NCBI GenBank assembly: GCA_002702685.1
Contig: PABD01000034.1
Span: 1 to 52,826, forward strand
DNA: 52,826 nt
Source: Planctomyces sp.
GTDB taxonomy: Bacteria; Planctomycetota; Planctomycetia; Planctomycetales; Planctomycetaceae
Direction of reading: 5' to 3'
Made by a program: the position numbers and the translations under genes. The stretch's first letter is position 1, and every line of letters starts with the position of its first letter. Shown one piece after another: positions 15,700 through 25,757 of the stretch. The notes beneath the pieces are model-generated. The model had not been told where the DNA came from and made no database searches. It saw nothing but the letters and a program-made list of their open reading frames with translations.

Positions 15700-18600
15700 C
15701 TACTTACGGGCGGTTTTACCGCGCGGCCAGAATGAGCGTTTCTCCGAGACAATCGGCTGGATGGAGTCCGGCATCTGCGCGCCATCCGGTTGTTGCCGGA
15801 AGACCTGATCTTCCTGCATCATCATCGGTTGCACGGCGTCCGGTGGCGGAGTGACAGGGCCGGGAACGGGTGTCGGTTGCATCTCCGGTCCGACCGGATT
15901 CGGGAACAGACCGCGGGGATCGTCGTCGGGGAAGATCACCTCAAGTTCATTATCCAGATCGCAGTTGCCATCGACGCAGTAACCCATGTCGTAGTGAATC
16001 GCGGCCACGTCGGCGGCACACCAGTGCATACGGGCCTCTTCCATCTGTTTGATCCGCTCCATGTCTTCCGGGTTGTTGACGATGTAGGGAGTCAGGATAA
16101 TCAACAGTTCCGTTCGGCGTACGGTACGTGAGTCAAATCGGAAGAGATCCCCGAGCAGCGGAATGTCAGCGAGGTAGGGGACCCGGCGCGCGATTTTGCC
16201 CGTTGATTTGGTGATCAAACCACCGAGGATAATCGTCTGTCCGTTGTCGGCACTGACGGTCGTCGATGCGGTTGTCAGGTTGATACGCGGCGAACGAAGG
16301 ACTTCCCCTTCGTTGGAAGTCGCGATCGGAATCCCGTCGGCAATTTCACCGAGTTCCGATTTCTCGGCGTCGATTTCCATAACGACGTTACCCTCTGGGC
16401 TGATACGCGGCGTCACCGCCACGATCAAACCGACGTTCTCGAGTTCGACGGTATTCACCTGTCCGAACTGTGTCAGGTTCGAGGCCACGATACGCGGCAC
16501 CCGTTCCCCGACCTGAATGAAGGCCGGCTGGTTATCGAGGGTCATGATCTGCGGACGACTGAGAACGTCGAGTCGACGCGATTCTTTTAGTGCCCGCACG
16601 AGGATATTGATGTTCTCGCTACCTGCCGACAGCACCAGGCCACCGAATCCGAGCTGCGTGTTAACACGACCGACATCGAAGTGCGACAGTGCTTGACCGG
16701 CAAGGTCGCCCGACGTCGAAAGGGATTTGGTACTACCACTGTTACCCAGCGGGTTGTTGTTGAAGTTGAAGCCCGGTTCGTTGGTCGCCCCTTGGATAAC
16801 CTGTTCGGTCAACGTGGTGACCCCGTTCGCGTTGGTGATCTGAGTGGTATTCGTAGTCGTGAGGAGTTCTCCCAGCAGCGAGCGGTCGAACAGCAGGCTG
16901 TCCTGCAGACCGAGCTCCACGCCGAATTCGTCGACGTCGTTCAACGTTAACTCGGCGATGAGCACCTGGATCATCACCATGGGCGGTTGTTCGTCCAGTT
17001 CCTGGATCAGCGCGAGGATGCGATCGTAGTATTCCGGCGTCGCCGAAAGGATGATGCTGTTACTGATCTCTTCCGAGACCACGACAACTTCGCGTTCGAT
17101 CTCAAGGAAGCGGTTCGTTCCTTCACTGGCGGCATCCCGCACACGGCGTTCGTCCCGCAGGAATTCGTTGATTGCTTCGTAAACATCGAACGCAGGTGCA
17201 TTTCGCAGTTTGTAAACCGAGGTCTTGCGTTCCTGAACATCGCGAGCATCGAGTCGCACGAGCAGGGCTTCGATCAACGCGAGGTCGGTCGAGGAACCGG
17301 AAGCAATAATGCTGTTCGTCCGCTCATCGATCGAGAACCGCAGCGGAATCAGCGACGATTCTGACGTCCCGGGAATTTGAGGTCCGACACTAGCGCCGGG
17401 TGTGTTCGGGATCAGTGCCCGCAGCATTTGAATCAATGATGCGGCATCCCCGTTTACGATGCGGAAGACTTTGATCTGAGCCTGCTCGGTCGGTTCACGG
17501 TCGAGCTGATCAATCAACGCATCGATCAACGGCAGGCTCTCTTCCGGTGCCGAGATAATCAGGGTGTTCGTACGCGGATCGGGAGTGATGCGTACATCCT
17601 GCAGGGCGCCGGTCTTCAGGAGCTTTTCTCCCTGCGTATCGACGGTCAGCAGTTCAAGGACTTTCGACTTCCCCCCCTGGCCCTCTCCCCGGGCGGCATC
17701 GATTGCCTGTTGGATTACCTGGGCGAGGTCAGCGGCGAGCGTGTTTTTGAGTTTATAGGTGCGGACCTGATTCACCGCTTCGCCCCCCGGCATATCAAGC
17801 CGTTTGAGCAGCGCGGCGACTTGCAACAGGTCGCGATTGGCACCACGCACGATCAGTGAGTTCGTGCGGGGATGCGCGATGACATTGACGGTCGGGGCGA
17901 GTCCCCCCAGGGGAGTGAAGAACTGCAGCACCGCTTGCACGGCCTCGGTAGCGTCGGCATGTTCGAGTTGGAAGAGCTGCATCTCCGAGTCAGGATCAAC
18001 GGGTTGATCGAGTCTCTGAATCAGATCTTTCAGAGCGCCGAAGGCCTCCCCCCAACCAATGAGCAGGATCGCATTCGGTTTGATAAGGGCGGTGGCAAAA
18101 GCACGGCCCTGACGTCCTCCGACCAGTTGCTGCGATATCTGTGTCGTCAATGCTTCCAGCGCCCGGCCCGAAACGTGTTCGAGGGGAATCAGTTCGATCT
18201 CCGGTTCGGCGTCGATAGAGAGTTGTTCGATCTGATCGATGATGCGACCGATCTCTTCGACGTCCTCATCACGACCACGCAGAATGATCAGGTCGAGATC
18301 GTCGAGTGTTTCAATCTGTACTGTATTGCTGAGTTCTCCCAGACGAGCGCGCAAGCGCGCTTCGTCTTCCATATCACGCCGTGCGTCGGCGGGATCGCCT
18401 TCGAGTTCAAAGGTGATATTCGGGTTGGGATTGTTATTCTGAAAGCCTTCCTGAAAGTTGATCTGCTCAATAGCATTCTTTCTGTTCGGCATCAGCTGGC
18501 TTTGGGGTTCTTCACCCGGAGCGGCCGGTTTCTCGGTGGCGTTCCCCTCGGCGCGGTAACCACTCATGTAGGCCTTGATTGCTTTCCGAACGGTTTCCGG

Positions 18601-19554
18601 TTTCGAATTGACGACCGGTACCACGCTGATTTTTCCGGCGCCGATATCATTCGGGCTGTCGAGTGACTGCACGAGCATTGAGAATTGATCGACGAGGTTC
18701 TCCATGCCGCTCATCATCAACCGGTTCTGTTCGGGTTGAAACTGCAACGTCAGTTTGGCACCGGTTCGGCCTTGAATCTCGTAGCGGCCTGCCCGACCCT
18801 GCGGGTCTTTCATGAGGCGACGCTTCAGCAGGTCCTGCACTTTCTTTTCGAGGCGGTCCATGGAATGAAAGCGGGGATAGTAAAGATCATCGATCTCACG
18901 AATGTCTTCGATGGCCTGTCGTCGCGTAGTCCCGGGAGCCTGGACGAGCGCCGTGGTCTCCGCGAGGAGGTCCGCGCCGGCAAGTTTCTGCTTAAGTTCA
19001 TCGAACCGGCCCTGGCTGGAGAGAATCAGCAGCATGCTGCTGTCAGGCTCCATGGTTACCCTGGTACCGGACTCAACCGCCAGGAACTGCCTGGCAATCT
19101 GTTGAGCGGCGGGTAAGGAATCCGGCCGACAACGGAGGGTGTGCAGCGACTGCTTCACTGAGGCTTCCGCGGCGGGCTCAAGAACGAGCGGCGGCTGTGC
19201 GTCGGGGCCTTGTGTTTTGGGAAGGGCCGCGGGGGCGCCGGGCTGATCGACTTTCTTCAGCAGTTCGGAAACAAGCTGATGAACTTCGGCCGGTCCCTTC
19301 ACGACGAGGATCTTCTGTTCCTCGATCGCGCTGGTTTCGACTTCCGCCGCCTGGTCTTCGAGGAATCCTTCCAACAGGTTCTTCACGTAGTTCGGAGACT
19401 GATGCTGTAAGCGATAGACTTCGAACTTTGTCGACTGCGGATCGGCAGCCGTATTCTTATCAACGGTCTTACCATTTTGAGCATGTAAGAGATGGGGTGC
19501 CGTCACTAGGGACCCGATCACCAACAGCGTGCAAAGGGCTCGCACAGATATCAT
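15700..19554 (-). CDS. Large secretin-domain outer-membrane protein (GspD/PilQ-like)
   Basis: A 1284-residue protein, nearly twice the usual GspD length. A signal peptide occupies residues 1-25. A series of secretin N-domain (NolW-like) repeats fills roughly residues 45-860, recognisable by repeated 'TNSLIV/TNTLIISA' strands, for example near 575, 670, 760 and 855. The C-terminal secretin barrel occupies about 960-1190, with VGERVPRIV, ENVGLIVAVTPRI and GGLITKSTGKIARRVPYLADIPLLGDLF. A Pro/Met/Gln-rich tail of about 70 residues closes the protein. It should form an outer-membrane channel for type II secretion or type IV pili, but no inner-membrane assembly genes are in the window. Confidence 0.9.
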   Translation of the reverse strand: MISVRALCTLLVIGSLVTAPHLLHAQNGKTVDKNTAADPQSTKFEVYRLQHQSPNYVKNLLEGFLEDQAAEVETSAIEEQKILVVKGPAEVHQLVSELLKKVDQPGAPAALPKTQGPDAQPPLVLEPAAEASVKQSLHTLRCRPDSLPAAQQIARQFLAVESGTRVTMEPDSSMLLILSSQGRFDELKQKLAGADLLAETTALVQAPGTTRRQAIEDIREIDDLYYPRFHSMDRLEKKVQDLLKRRLMKDPQGRAGRYEIQGRTGAKLTLQFQPEQNRLMMSGMENLVDQFSMLVQSLDSPNDIGAGKISVVPVVNSKPETVRKAIKAYMSGYRAEGNATEKPAAPGEEPQSQLMPNRKNAIEQINFQEGFQNNNPNPNITFELEGDPADARRDMEDEARLRARLGELSNTVQIETLDDLDLIILRGRDEDVEEIGRIIDQIEQLSIDAEPEIELIPLEHVSGRALEALTTQISQQLVGGRQGRAFATALIKPNAILLIGWGEAFGALKDLIQRLDQPVDPDSEMQLFQLEHADATEAVQAVLQFFTPLGGLAPTVNVIAHPRTNSLIVRGANRDLLQVAALLKRLDMPGGEAVNQVRTYKLKNTLAADLAQVIQQAIDAARGEGQGGKSKVLELLTVDTQGEKLLKTGALQDVRITPDPRTNTLIISAPEESLPLIDALIDQLDREPTEQAQIKVFRIVNGDAASLIQMLRALIPNTPGASVGPQIPGTSESSLIPLRFSIDERTNSIIASGSSTDLALIEALLVRLDARDVQERKTSVYKLRNAPAFDVYEAINEFLRDERRVRDAASEGTNRFLEIEREVVVVSEEISNSIILSATPEYYDRILALIQELDEQPPMVMIQVLIAELTLNDVDEFGVELGLQDSLLFDRSLLGELLTTTNTTQITNANGVTTLTEQVIQGATNEPGFNFNNNPLGNSGSTKSLSTSGDLAGQALSHFDVGRVNTQLGFGGLVLSAGSENINILVRALKESRRLDVLSRPQIMTLDNQPAFIQVGERVPRIVASNLTQFGQVNTVELENVGLIVAVTPRISPEGNVVMEIDAEKSELGEIADGIPIATSNEGEVLRSPRINLTTASTTVSADNGQTIILGGLITKSTGKIARRVPYLADIPLLGDLFRFDSRTVRRTELLIILTPYIVNNPEDMERIKQMEEARMHWCAADVAAIHYDMGYCVDGNCDLDNELEVIFPDDDPRGLFPNPVGPEMQPTPVPGPVTPPPDAVQPMMMQEDQVFRQQPDGAQMPDSIQPIVSEKRSFWPRGKTARK

Positions 19555-19998
19555 CCTTGTTATCTCGATTGCGACATCCTGAGCAGCATGACGACATCCC
19601 CGGTCGAATTCGATGGCGCAATAATCCGAATGTATAATGACAAAGCGGATGCGCTCTCTCGAATACCCCGGCGCTCATCGACGCGTGAAGGTATCCGACA
19701 AAGTGATTTACGAATAACGGGAAATGAAGTACGCGCACCGTATATCAATACGTCTACGCCCGGCACATCCCTGTGCGGACAGAACGAGTGATTTCAAAGG
19801 GGTGACGCATGCTTTTCAGGGCGGGCCTGATGAGAGAGAGGGCGGGATACTAAGGAAAGCAAAAACATGCATCAAGACCAGTTTACTGTTAAATCAAGCC
19901 TTAATTGTGCGATTTAACAGTCTCATCCTGTTGTGGGTGACGGAGATACATTGCTTTTGTAAGAACTACATCCGTTTCAGGGGCTTCGCCTCACGACA
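19555..19998. other. AT-richer intergenic region with long inverted repeat, upstream of the secretin gene
   Basis: A 444-bp gap between the cytochrome gene stop and the secretin start, both on the minus strand. It is visibly richer in A and T than its surroundings from about 19840 to 19980 and contains an 11-bp perfect inverted repeat (listed separately). Short frames on both strands show no family resemblance. It probably holds the secretin promoter. Confidence 0.45.
19885..19921. repeat. Perfect 11-bp inverted repeat
   Basis: ACTGTTAAATC (19885-19895) and GATTTAACAGT (19911-19921) are exact reverse complements separated by 15 nt. The arms are AT-rich and no T tract follows on either strand, so it is a weak candidate for a terminator and a better one for a regulator-binding dyad or an RNA hairpin. 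Confidence 0.6.
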
Positions 19999-22900
19999 TT
20001 ATTCTCCCGTCTTCGACGAACCAACCAACGTGTTGAGCGTGTAATGCGCCGTTGCCGGCCAGAAGGGTTCCGTCGAGGAATCGAGATCGCCGCAGTTGAT
20101 ATCGTACACGTAGGACGGCAGCAGTTCGTCTACCTGAAGCAGTACCGACTTTCCGTCTTCGGCGACAGTGGTCTCAGTGATCTCAACCTGATGCCGGCCC
20201 GAATCGGGAGTTCCATACGAGCCCTGCCAGACGCGGGTATAGGTGGAGATTCCATACTGGTCCTTCTGGGCCGCCAGTTCCCGGTCGACAGGTTTGAAGA
20301 ACTCGACGCGGAAACCGTTTTCCTCAAGCGTGATCCGCTTGATACCATTCGGGACGGTACCGGTCGGCGTCAGCTTGACGATTTCGCCGGTGTTGCTCCC
20401 CCCCGACCAGCCGCTGTCGTAGATGCTTCCGATATAAATCGCTCCATCCGGCCCCGTGCAGCCCGAAAGTGGGCCGAGAAAGTTTTCAGGGGAATCGAGT
20501 CGGTCGGGTTCGCTGAAGTTATAAGTAGCGCCCTGCACGTCTCCGTTGACGGTATCTGTGCTGAACCGAATCAGGAAGCGACCATTGTATTCGCAACCAA
20601 TTCCAGCGCCGGCCAGTTCCGGAACCGGGTAGTCTTCCGGAAGCACGAACAAGCCATTGACACTTCTGGTCCACGGGTGCGGTACCTGGATGGCGGCGCG
20701 GGTTTCTTCCCGGCCTTTCTCCCGATCCTGCCAGGCGGGAACGCCGTAGGCTTTGCCTGCCTGCAGGTAATTGATCTCGTTAAACGTGTTCTGCACCCCC
20801 TGTTGATCGGAGACATACACGCGATCAGAGGAATCGATCGCCAGCCCCGTCGGATAACGGAACGCCGTCCCGATCGGTTCGACATTCCCGGACTCATCAA
20901 ACCGGAGTACGTTGCCGCGCCATTTGCGGGTATTGTTGTCGCGTGACTTCTGAGCGTAATCGGAACCGATACCGACGTAATAATACCCCTGGGTATCTTT
21001 GACGATGCCACACGTCCAGTCGTGGTAGTCTTCGGAATACCCCCAACCGGTGGCGACGACTTCCCGGATGTCCGCCCGATCATCACCGTTCGTATCAATC
21101 AGGCGGACAACTTCCGGTTTGTGCGACACCAGTAACTGATCACCATCGGCGTAGATACCGAAGGGGGCCGCGAGTCCTTCTTCAACGAGGATCAACTTGT
21201 CTTGGAACCCGTCGCCATCGGTGTCCCGGGCGAGATAGACGTCCCCCTTAAGGGAGGTAAATGCGAGATCGCCATTCGGCATTACGGTCATGGCGGTCGG
21301 CATGATGGAGGGGGGAAGGGAAAGGCGTTGGCCGGTGAACCCGGGCAGTGTGCTGACGGGCGTCGGGCGGACCGCATCGTTCTGTTCGAGATTGGCCGCG
21401 AGCGCCGGTGCTTGAAGATCGCAGCGATAGCTCCAGCGACCGCTCACTTCGCCAGTTGCTGCATTCAATCGGTACCAGGTACGAGTGGCTGGCTGCTCCG
21501 ACAATGAATTCAGTTTCTCATGATCCACCGCTTCCTGCGGCACGTTCGAGACGAGTTCGACGGCGGGTTGTCCGAGTCCGCTGGCGAGCTTGGGAAGGCT
21601 CACGACCAGTCTCGCTTTATCCGGCAGCTGACTGACCGTGAAACTTCGCTGGACGCCGGTCTTTTCGTCGGCGTTGTGTTTTTCGAGTCGTTCGCGGATA
21701 CGGATTTCCTGTACGGATCCGGCGATCTCGAAGTGAACGAGGTATTCAAGATCGACGGCGTTCTCATCCCCCTGGTAACTGACCAACCGCGTCGCGGTTC
21801 CGTCGGTCGCATGCGGAAGCAGGATTTCGCCATCGAGTTCCAGAACATAATCGGGCACGGCGGAGAACTGCGCCAGCGGATTTCCGGCCAAATCCCAGAA
21901 CCAGCTTTTCCCCGCAGTTCGCTGGCGCGCGAAATCGCCGATCGTCCAGACGCGCACTTGCGGTTGAGAGAGATCAAAGAGAACACTATGCCCGTTATCG
22001 AACCCCGCGGCGAAGGAGCGAACGACTTCCGTCTCATTTTTGTCATCACGAATCTGGAAGACATCCCGCACGATCCGCGGGTTTTCTCCCGGTGTCACCG
22101 CCCAGTATTGTTCGACGACGGTCGGGTCGGTGGGAACGGTTAACCGGGGATCGTTGAGGGCTGTCCAGACTGCCGCCAACTGCGACGGAAGATGAGCGTC
22201 GAGCACTCCTTCCTTCGGCCTGTTGAACGACGGCATTTCCATACCCCGAATGATGCGGATCGGGGATTGGACCCAGCGATAGAAGAATTCCTTCCGCATG
22301 CGGTTGCCGACCTCTTTCAGGTCGGTACCGCGCGCACCGGGCTCCACTTTTTTCGGTTTGAAATCGCCAATCTGGTGACAGGCGATGCAACTGAATCCCC
22401 GCGCGCCAACCAGCGCCTGGCCGGTGAGAAAAAACTCTTCGTCTTTGTCGCTCGGGATTTCGGGGATCGGTGTTGTCGCGGGGGCTGCCTCCGGAATGCG
22501 GTCGTGTCCTTTCAAATAGTCCAGCAGCGCCGCCGACTCGGCTTCCGAATGACGGAACTTCGGCATGCGGATCGCCAGCCAGTCGACACGGACGCGGTCC
22601 TGCTCTCCGGCGATTGCTTTACGCAGGATATCGTCCTGTAACTTGTCACCGATAGCAGTTAGCGCCGGAGGGACGAAGAATTCGCTCAAACCTTCTTGCC
22701 CGGGAACGGTGGACGCGATCTTGCTGGCGAGATCTTTGAAACCTTCTCCCTGTCCGCGTTCGTGACATGCAAGACAGTTCTTTTTTGAGAGTAGCCGTTC
22801 GCCCGTAGTGTAGTGACTTTCCTGAGACGTCCCAGATCGCCCTTGTCCGCTGTCAATCAAGGCAGGGCCGCTGATCGCCATGAATGCGTCCAGAGCTTCC

Positions 22901-24285
22901 CTATCGATGCGGTCGCCGAAGTGAGGCGTCGGTCGATCGGTGCTTGCGACATTTTTCGCGGTGACGCAGGACGAAGGTGTATCGAGCTTGTCTTTGTGAA
23001 TCGGCCCTAGGTTCAATCCTGTGAACTGCAGGGCTCCTTTCCCCATATCATGACAGGAGACGCAACTCGATTGATCCATCAGTTTCATACCGCGCTCGAC
23101 CATTGCCTCGGTGATCTCCGGCGGTCCATTCGATTCTTTATCGCCATCCGCACCGGTGCTGGCGAGAAACTGCGCGACTTGGGCTTTCTCTGTTTTGGAG
23201 AGCAGGACTTCCGGCATGCGATGTTTCGGGTGCAGTTCGCCCGGTGATTCCAACCAGGTGTAGATCCAGTCGGCCGTGCGTTTGTCACCGAGCGTGCTCA
23301 GTTCCGGACCGCTGTAGTAGCCATTCCTGCCGAGTTCACCGACCTGATGACACGCCAGGCAACCGACCGTGTGGACCAGCCTACTTCCTTCGGCGAGATG
23401 ATCGATTGGTTCCGGGGGAGGCGCATCTTTTTTCTGTTTTTTATCCGACTGAGGTTGTTTGAGTTCGGGAGGCGCCTGCAGAGTCACCTCCTTGTTCGCT
23501 TTGGTCCAGAGCGCGGCGGCGATCGCTTCCGCTTCGCTATTGTCGAAGCCGTAGTTCGGCATCTTGCTGGCGCTGTTCTGATGCGTCGGGTCCTGTAGCT
23601 TCGCGACTAGCCAGTTCCACTCAATGTTTTCCCGGACGGAAGCCAGCGAAGGGGCGTCGAGGACGGGCTCGATCGATCCTTTGCCTCGCGCGACGTGGCA
23701 GTTATTGCAGCGGAAGGCATCGACCGTCATCCGGCCCTGTTCCACGAGGTATGGTTCGGGACTCGGTTCTTCCCGCAACAGGGCGTTGTCGGGAACCGGT
23801 TCCAAGGCGAAGGCATCCGAGGACCAGTAGAGTTTGATCACTCCCTGGGACGACGTCTTCTGATAATGAACTTCAAACTCCTGTTCCCCCAGCGAAAGTT
23901 CATGCGCGTCACCACTGATCCAGGCCGGTTCGTCGGAACTTCCCGACAGCACTGTTTCGCCATCGACTTTGACTTCCACTTTCCCCGCGACGTAGGCGTG
24001 GAAGGTGAGCGGAGAATCCTGACGAACGAGGATCAGGCTTGTCCAATCGACTTCAAAGCCGTCTGCGGGAAGGCGATCATCGGGAGATTGTGTTCCCCAG
24101 TCGAATTGAATGTCGGGATCGAGCCTTTCGAATGACTCTGCCTCTTCATGTTGATACACCCCGAGCATTCCCGGCAGAAACAGGGCATCTTCATCTTCCT
24201 GGGCGCACAGGGTTTCGGTGGTACAGGTGAAGGCGAACAAGAGCAGGGTCAGGCGCATCCAGCACGTCGGGCGGGGGAAGGTCAT
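19999..24285 (-). CDS. Five-haem cytochrome c / PA14 / beta-propeller dehydrogenase-like protein
   Basis: A 1428-residue secreted protein. ATG 24285 is chosen because a signal peptide follows (CWMRLTLLLFAFTC) and GAAGAG precedes it; the frame opens at 24342. Residues about 60-165 resemble a PA14 domain. Five CxxCH haem-binding motifs follow at about residues 192 (CNNCH), 308 (CLACH), 407 (CVSCH), 503 (CLACH) and 632 (CIACH). Residues about 970-1290 look like a sorbosone/glucose-dehydrogenase-type beta-propeller of the PVC group (LPPSIMPTAMTVMPNGDLAF; AFRYPTGLAIDSSDRVYV; YNGRFLIRF). The layout suggests periplasmic oxidation of a sugar-like substrate with electron passage through the haems; the substrate is unknown. 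No obvious operon partner. Confidence 0.85.
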   Translation of the reverse strand: MTFPRPTCWMRLTLLLFAFTCTTETLCAQEDEDALFLPGMLGVYQHEEAESFERLDPDIQFDWGTQSPDDRLPADGFEVDWTSLILVRQDSPLTFHAYVAGKVEVKVDGETVLSGSSDEPAWISGDAHELSLGEQEFEVHYQKTSSQGVIKLYWSSDAFALEPVPDNALLREEPSPEPYLVEQGRMTVDAFRCNNCHVARGKGSIEPVLDAPSLASVRENIEWNWLVAKLQDPTHQNSASKMPNYGFDNSEAEAIAAALWTKANKEVTLQAPPELKQPQSDKKQKKDAPPPEPIDHLAEGSRLVHTVGCLACHQVGELGRNGYYSGPELSTLGDKRTADWIYTWLESPGELHPKHRMPEVLLSKTEKAQVAQFLASTGADGDKESNGPPEITEAMVERGMKLMDQSSCVSCHDMGKGALQFTGLNLGPIHKDKLDTPSSCVTAKNVASTDRPTPHFGDRIDREALDAFMAISGPALIDSGQGRSGTSQESHYTTGERLLSKKNCLACHERGQGEGFKDLASKIASTVPGQEGLSEFFVPPALTAIGDKLQDDILRKAIAGEQDRVRVDWLAIRMPKFRHSEAESAALLDYLKGHDRIPEAAPATTPIPEIPSDKDEEFFLTGQALVGARGFSCIACHQIGDFKPKKVEPGARGTDLKEVGNRMRKEFFYRWVQSPIRIIRGMEMPSFNRPKEGVLDAHLPSQLAAVWTALNDPRLTVPTDPTVVEQYWAVTPGENPRIVRDVFQIRDDKNETEVVRSFAAGFDNGHSVLFDLSQPQVRVWTIGDFARQRTAGKSWFWDLAGNPLAQFSAVPDYVLELDGEILLPHATDGTATRLVSYQGDENAVDLEYLVHFEIAGSVQEIRIRERLEKHNADEKTGVQRSFTVSQLPDKARLVVSLPKLASGLGQPAVELVSNVPQEAVDHEKLNSLSEQPATRTWYRLNAATGEVSGRWSYRCDLQAPALAANLEQNDAVRPTPVSTLPGFTGQRLSLPPSIMPTAMTVMPNGDLAFTSLKGDVYLARDTDGDGFQDKLILVEEGLAAPFGIYADGDQLLVSHKPEVVRLIDTNGDDRADIREVVATGWGYSEDYHDWTCGIVKDTQGYYYVGIGSDYAQKSRDNNTRKWRGNVLRFDESGNVEPIGTAFRYPTGLAIDSSDRVYVSDQQGVQNTFNEINYLQAGKAYGVPAWQDREKGREETRAAIQVPHPWTRSVNGLFVLPEDYPVPELAGAGIGCEYNGRFLIRFSTDTVNGDVQGATYNFSEPDRLDSPENFLGPLSGCTGPDGAIYIGSIYDSGWSGGSNTGEIVKLTPTGTVPNGIKRITLEENGFRVEFFKPVDRELAAQKDQYGISTYTRVWQGSYGTPDSGRHQVEITETTVAEDGKSVLLQVDELLPSYVYDINCGDLDSSTEPFWPATAHYTLNTLVGSSKTGE

Positions 24286-24482
24286 CTCTTCGAATTTCCG
24301 GTGAACGGGCGAGGGGGAGGTGGGTGGGAAAAGTGCATGCACTTTATCTTATCTTGCAGGCTCAACAGCCCAATTACAATGCACTCAGGAAGGTTCCGGT
24401 TCCGTCGCAGCGAACCTTTACGCTGAAAAGCCGTCCTCGCTGAGAGAAACCTCTTCTTTTTCCTGATCAGAAAAAACAAACG

Positions 24483-25232
24483 ATGACCAATCAGAAATGG
24501 AATGCCGCGGAATATAAATCCCGCGCCGCGTATGTGGCGGAACTCGGCAAATCGCTGCTCGCCTGGCTGCAACCGGAACCGGGCGAGAAGATTCTTGATC
24601 TGGGCTGCGGCAATGGGACGTTGACCCTGTCGTTAATCGAATCGGGGGCCGAGGTCCGGGGCATCGACGCGGATGCGTCAATGATCGCGGCGGCGCGGGA
24701 GCACGGGATCGACGCGGAACAACGCTCGGCGACCGAACTGGATTTCGACGAAGAATTCGACGCGGTTTTTTCCAATGCGGCACTGCACTGGATGCAACCT
24801 CCGGAAAAAGTCGTCGAAGGGGTTTATCGCGCGCTCAAACCGGGAGGGCGATTTGTGGCGGAATTCGGTGGCGCGGGGAATGTGGAAATCGCGCGGTCCA
24901 ACCTGGTGGCGGCGCTCAATGCGAGAGGTCTCGACGGTCGCCAGTACGATCCGTGGTACTTTCCGACGGCCGAGGCGTATCAACAGCTACTCGAGTCCCA
25001 CGGTTTCGAAGTGACGCGCATCGAATTGTATGAACGTCCGACGCCGATAGGGGAACGGATCCTCGACTGGCTGCGTAACTTCGCGGGCACGTTTGTCGAG
25101 CCGATTCCCGAATCGGAGCGCGCCGCATTTCTGGATGAAGTCGGCGAACGCATGCTCCCCTCGGTACCGCGCGATGAGCAGGGATATCTGCTGGATTACG
25201 TGCGGCTGAGATTCATCGCCATCAGGAAGTGA
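24483..25232 (+). CDS. SAM-dependent methyltransferase (trans-aconitate/UbiE-like)
   Basis: A 249-residue class I methyltransferase. Motif I ILDLGCGNGTLTL is near residue 36-48, GIDADASM follows at strand 2, FDAVFSNAALHWM marks the post-motif II region near residue 94-106, and ALKPGGRFVAEFGG is motif III. The N-terminal WNAAEYKSRAAYV is typical of the trans-aconitate methyltransferase-like group, but the substrate cannot be set. ATG 24483 begins a tight match to family starts. It is convergent with, and 5 bp from, the QueD-like gene. Confidence 0.85.
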   Translation: MTNQKWNAAEYKSRAAYVAELGKSLLAWLQPEPGEKILDLGCGNGTLTLSLIESGAEVRGIDADASMIAAAREHGIDAEQRSATELDFDEEFDAVFSNAALHWMQPPEKVVEGVYRALKPGGRFVAEFGGAGNVEIARSNLVAALNARGLDGRQYDPWYFPTAEAYQQLLESHGFEVTRIELYERPTPIGERILDWLRNFAGTFVEPIPESERAAFLDEVGERMLPSVPRDEQGYLLDYVRLRFIAIRK

Positions 25233-25237
25233 TCGAT

Positions 25238-25639
25238 TCAGCCGCGGAACGTCGCCTGTGAATTCGGAGTTTCCCAGAGGGAGACTTCCACCACGGGCAG
25301 ACCGAAGGCGATGCCGCGCTCGTAAATCAGGCGGGCGATGTTTTCCGCGGTCGGGTTGTCATCAATCACGTAGATCGGTTCACCCGACTCGCGCAAGGTG
25401 TTCAGGACCGGATCGTCCTTGCAGAGAATCATGCGGTGGTCGAGTTCATCGTCGATCCATGTGCGTAGTTTGGCTTTGATGTCGGTGAAGTCGACGAGCA
25501 TGCCTCGTTCGTCGAGATCGGGGCCTTCGAGTACAATCTGCACCCGACCATTGTGGCCGTGCAGATGGCGGCATTTGCCGTCATAGTTCAGCAACCGGTG
25601 GCCGTAACAGAAGTGAATTTCCTGAGTGATGCGGTACAT
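25238..25639 (-). CDS. 6-pyruvoyl-tetrahydropterin synthase / QueD-like protein
   Basis: A 133-residue T-fold enzyme. Zinc ligands are visible as the His in FCYGHRL (about residue 15) and the two His of CRHLHGHN (about residues 27-29); the Cys of GKCRH is the likely catalytic thiol, and the Glu in VEVSLWETP near the C-terminus is the pterin anchor. The family converts 7,8-dihydroneopterin triphosphate to 6-carboxy-tetrahydropterin (queuosine pathway) or 6-pyruvoyl-tetrahydropterin. No other queuosine gene is nearby, so which of the two it performs is open. ATG 25639 (MYRITQEIHF) gives the family length; the frame opens at 25726. Confidence 0.85.
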   Translation of the reverse strand: MYRITQEIHFCYGHRLLNYDGKCRHLHGHNGRVQIVLEGPDLDERGMLVDFTDIKAKLRTWIDDELDHRMILCKDDPVLNTLRESGEPIYVIDDNPTAENIARLIYERGIAFGLPVVEVSLWETPNSQATFRG

Positions 25640-25757
25640 GAATGAGCGATATCTAGGGGGGATAATTCCGAGGGGTCTCTCGAGCGGGTTACCCGGATTG
25701 TATCGCTCTGACGCGGGTGGTCTCAACAGGTGGTCGGTGAAGATTTCATGGGGATGT

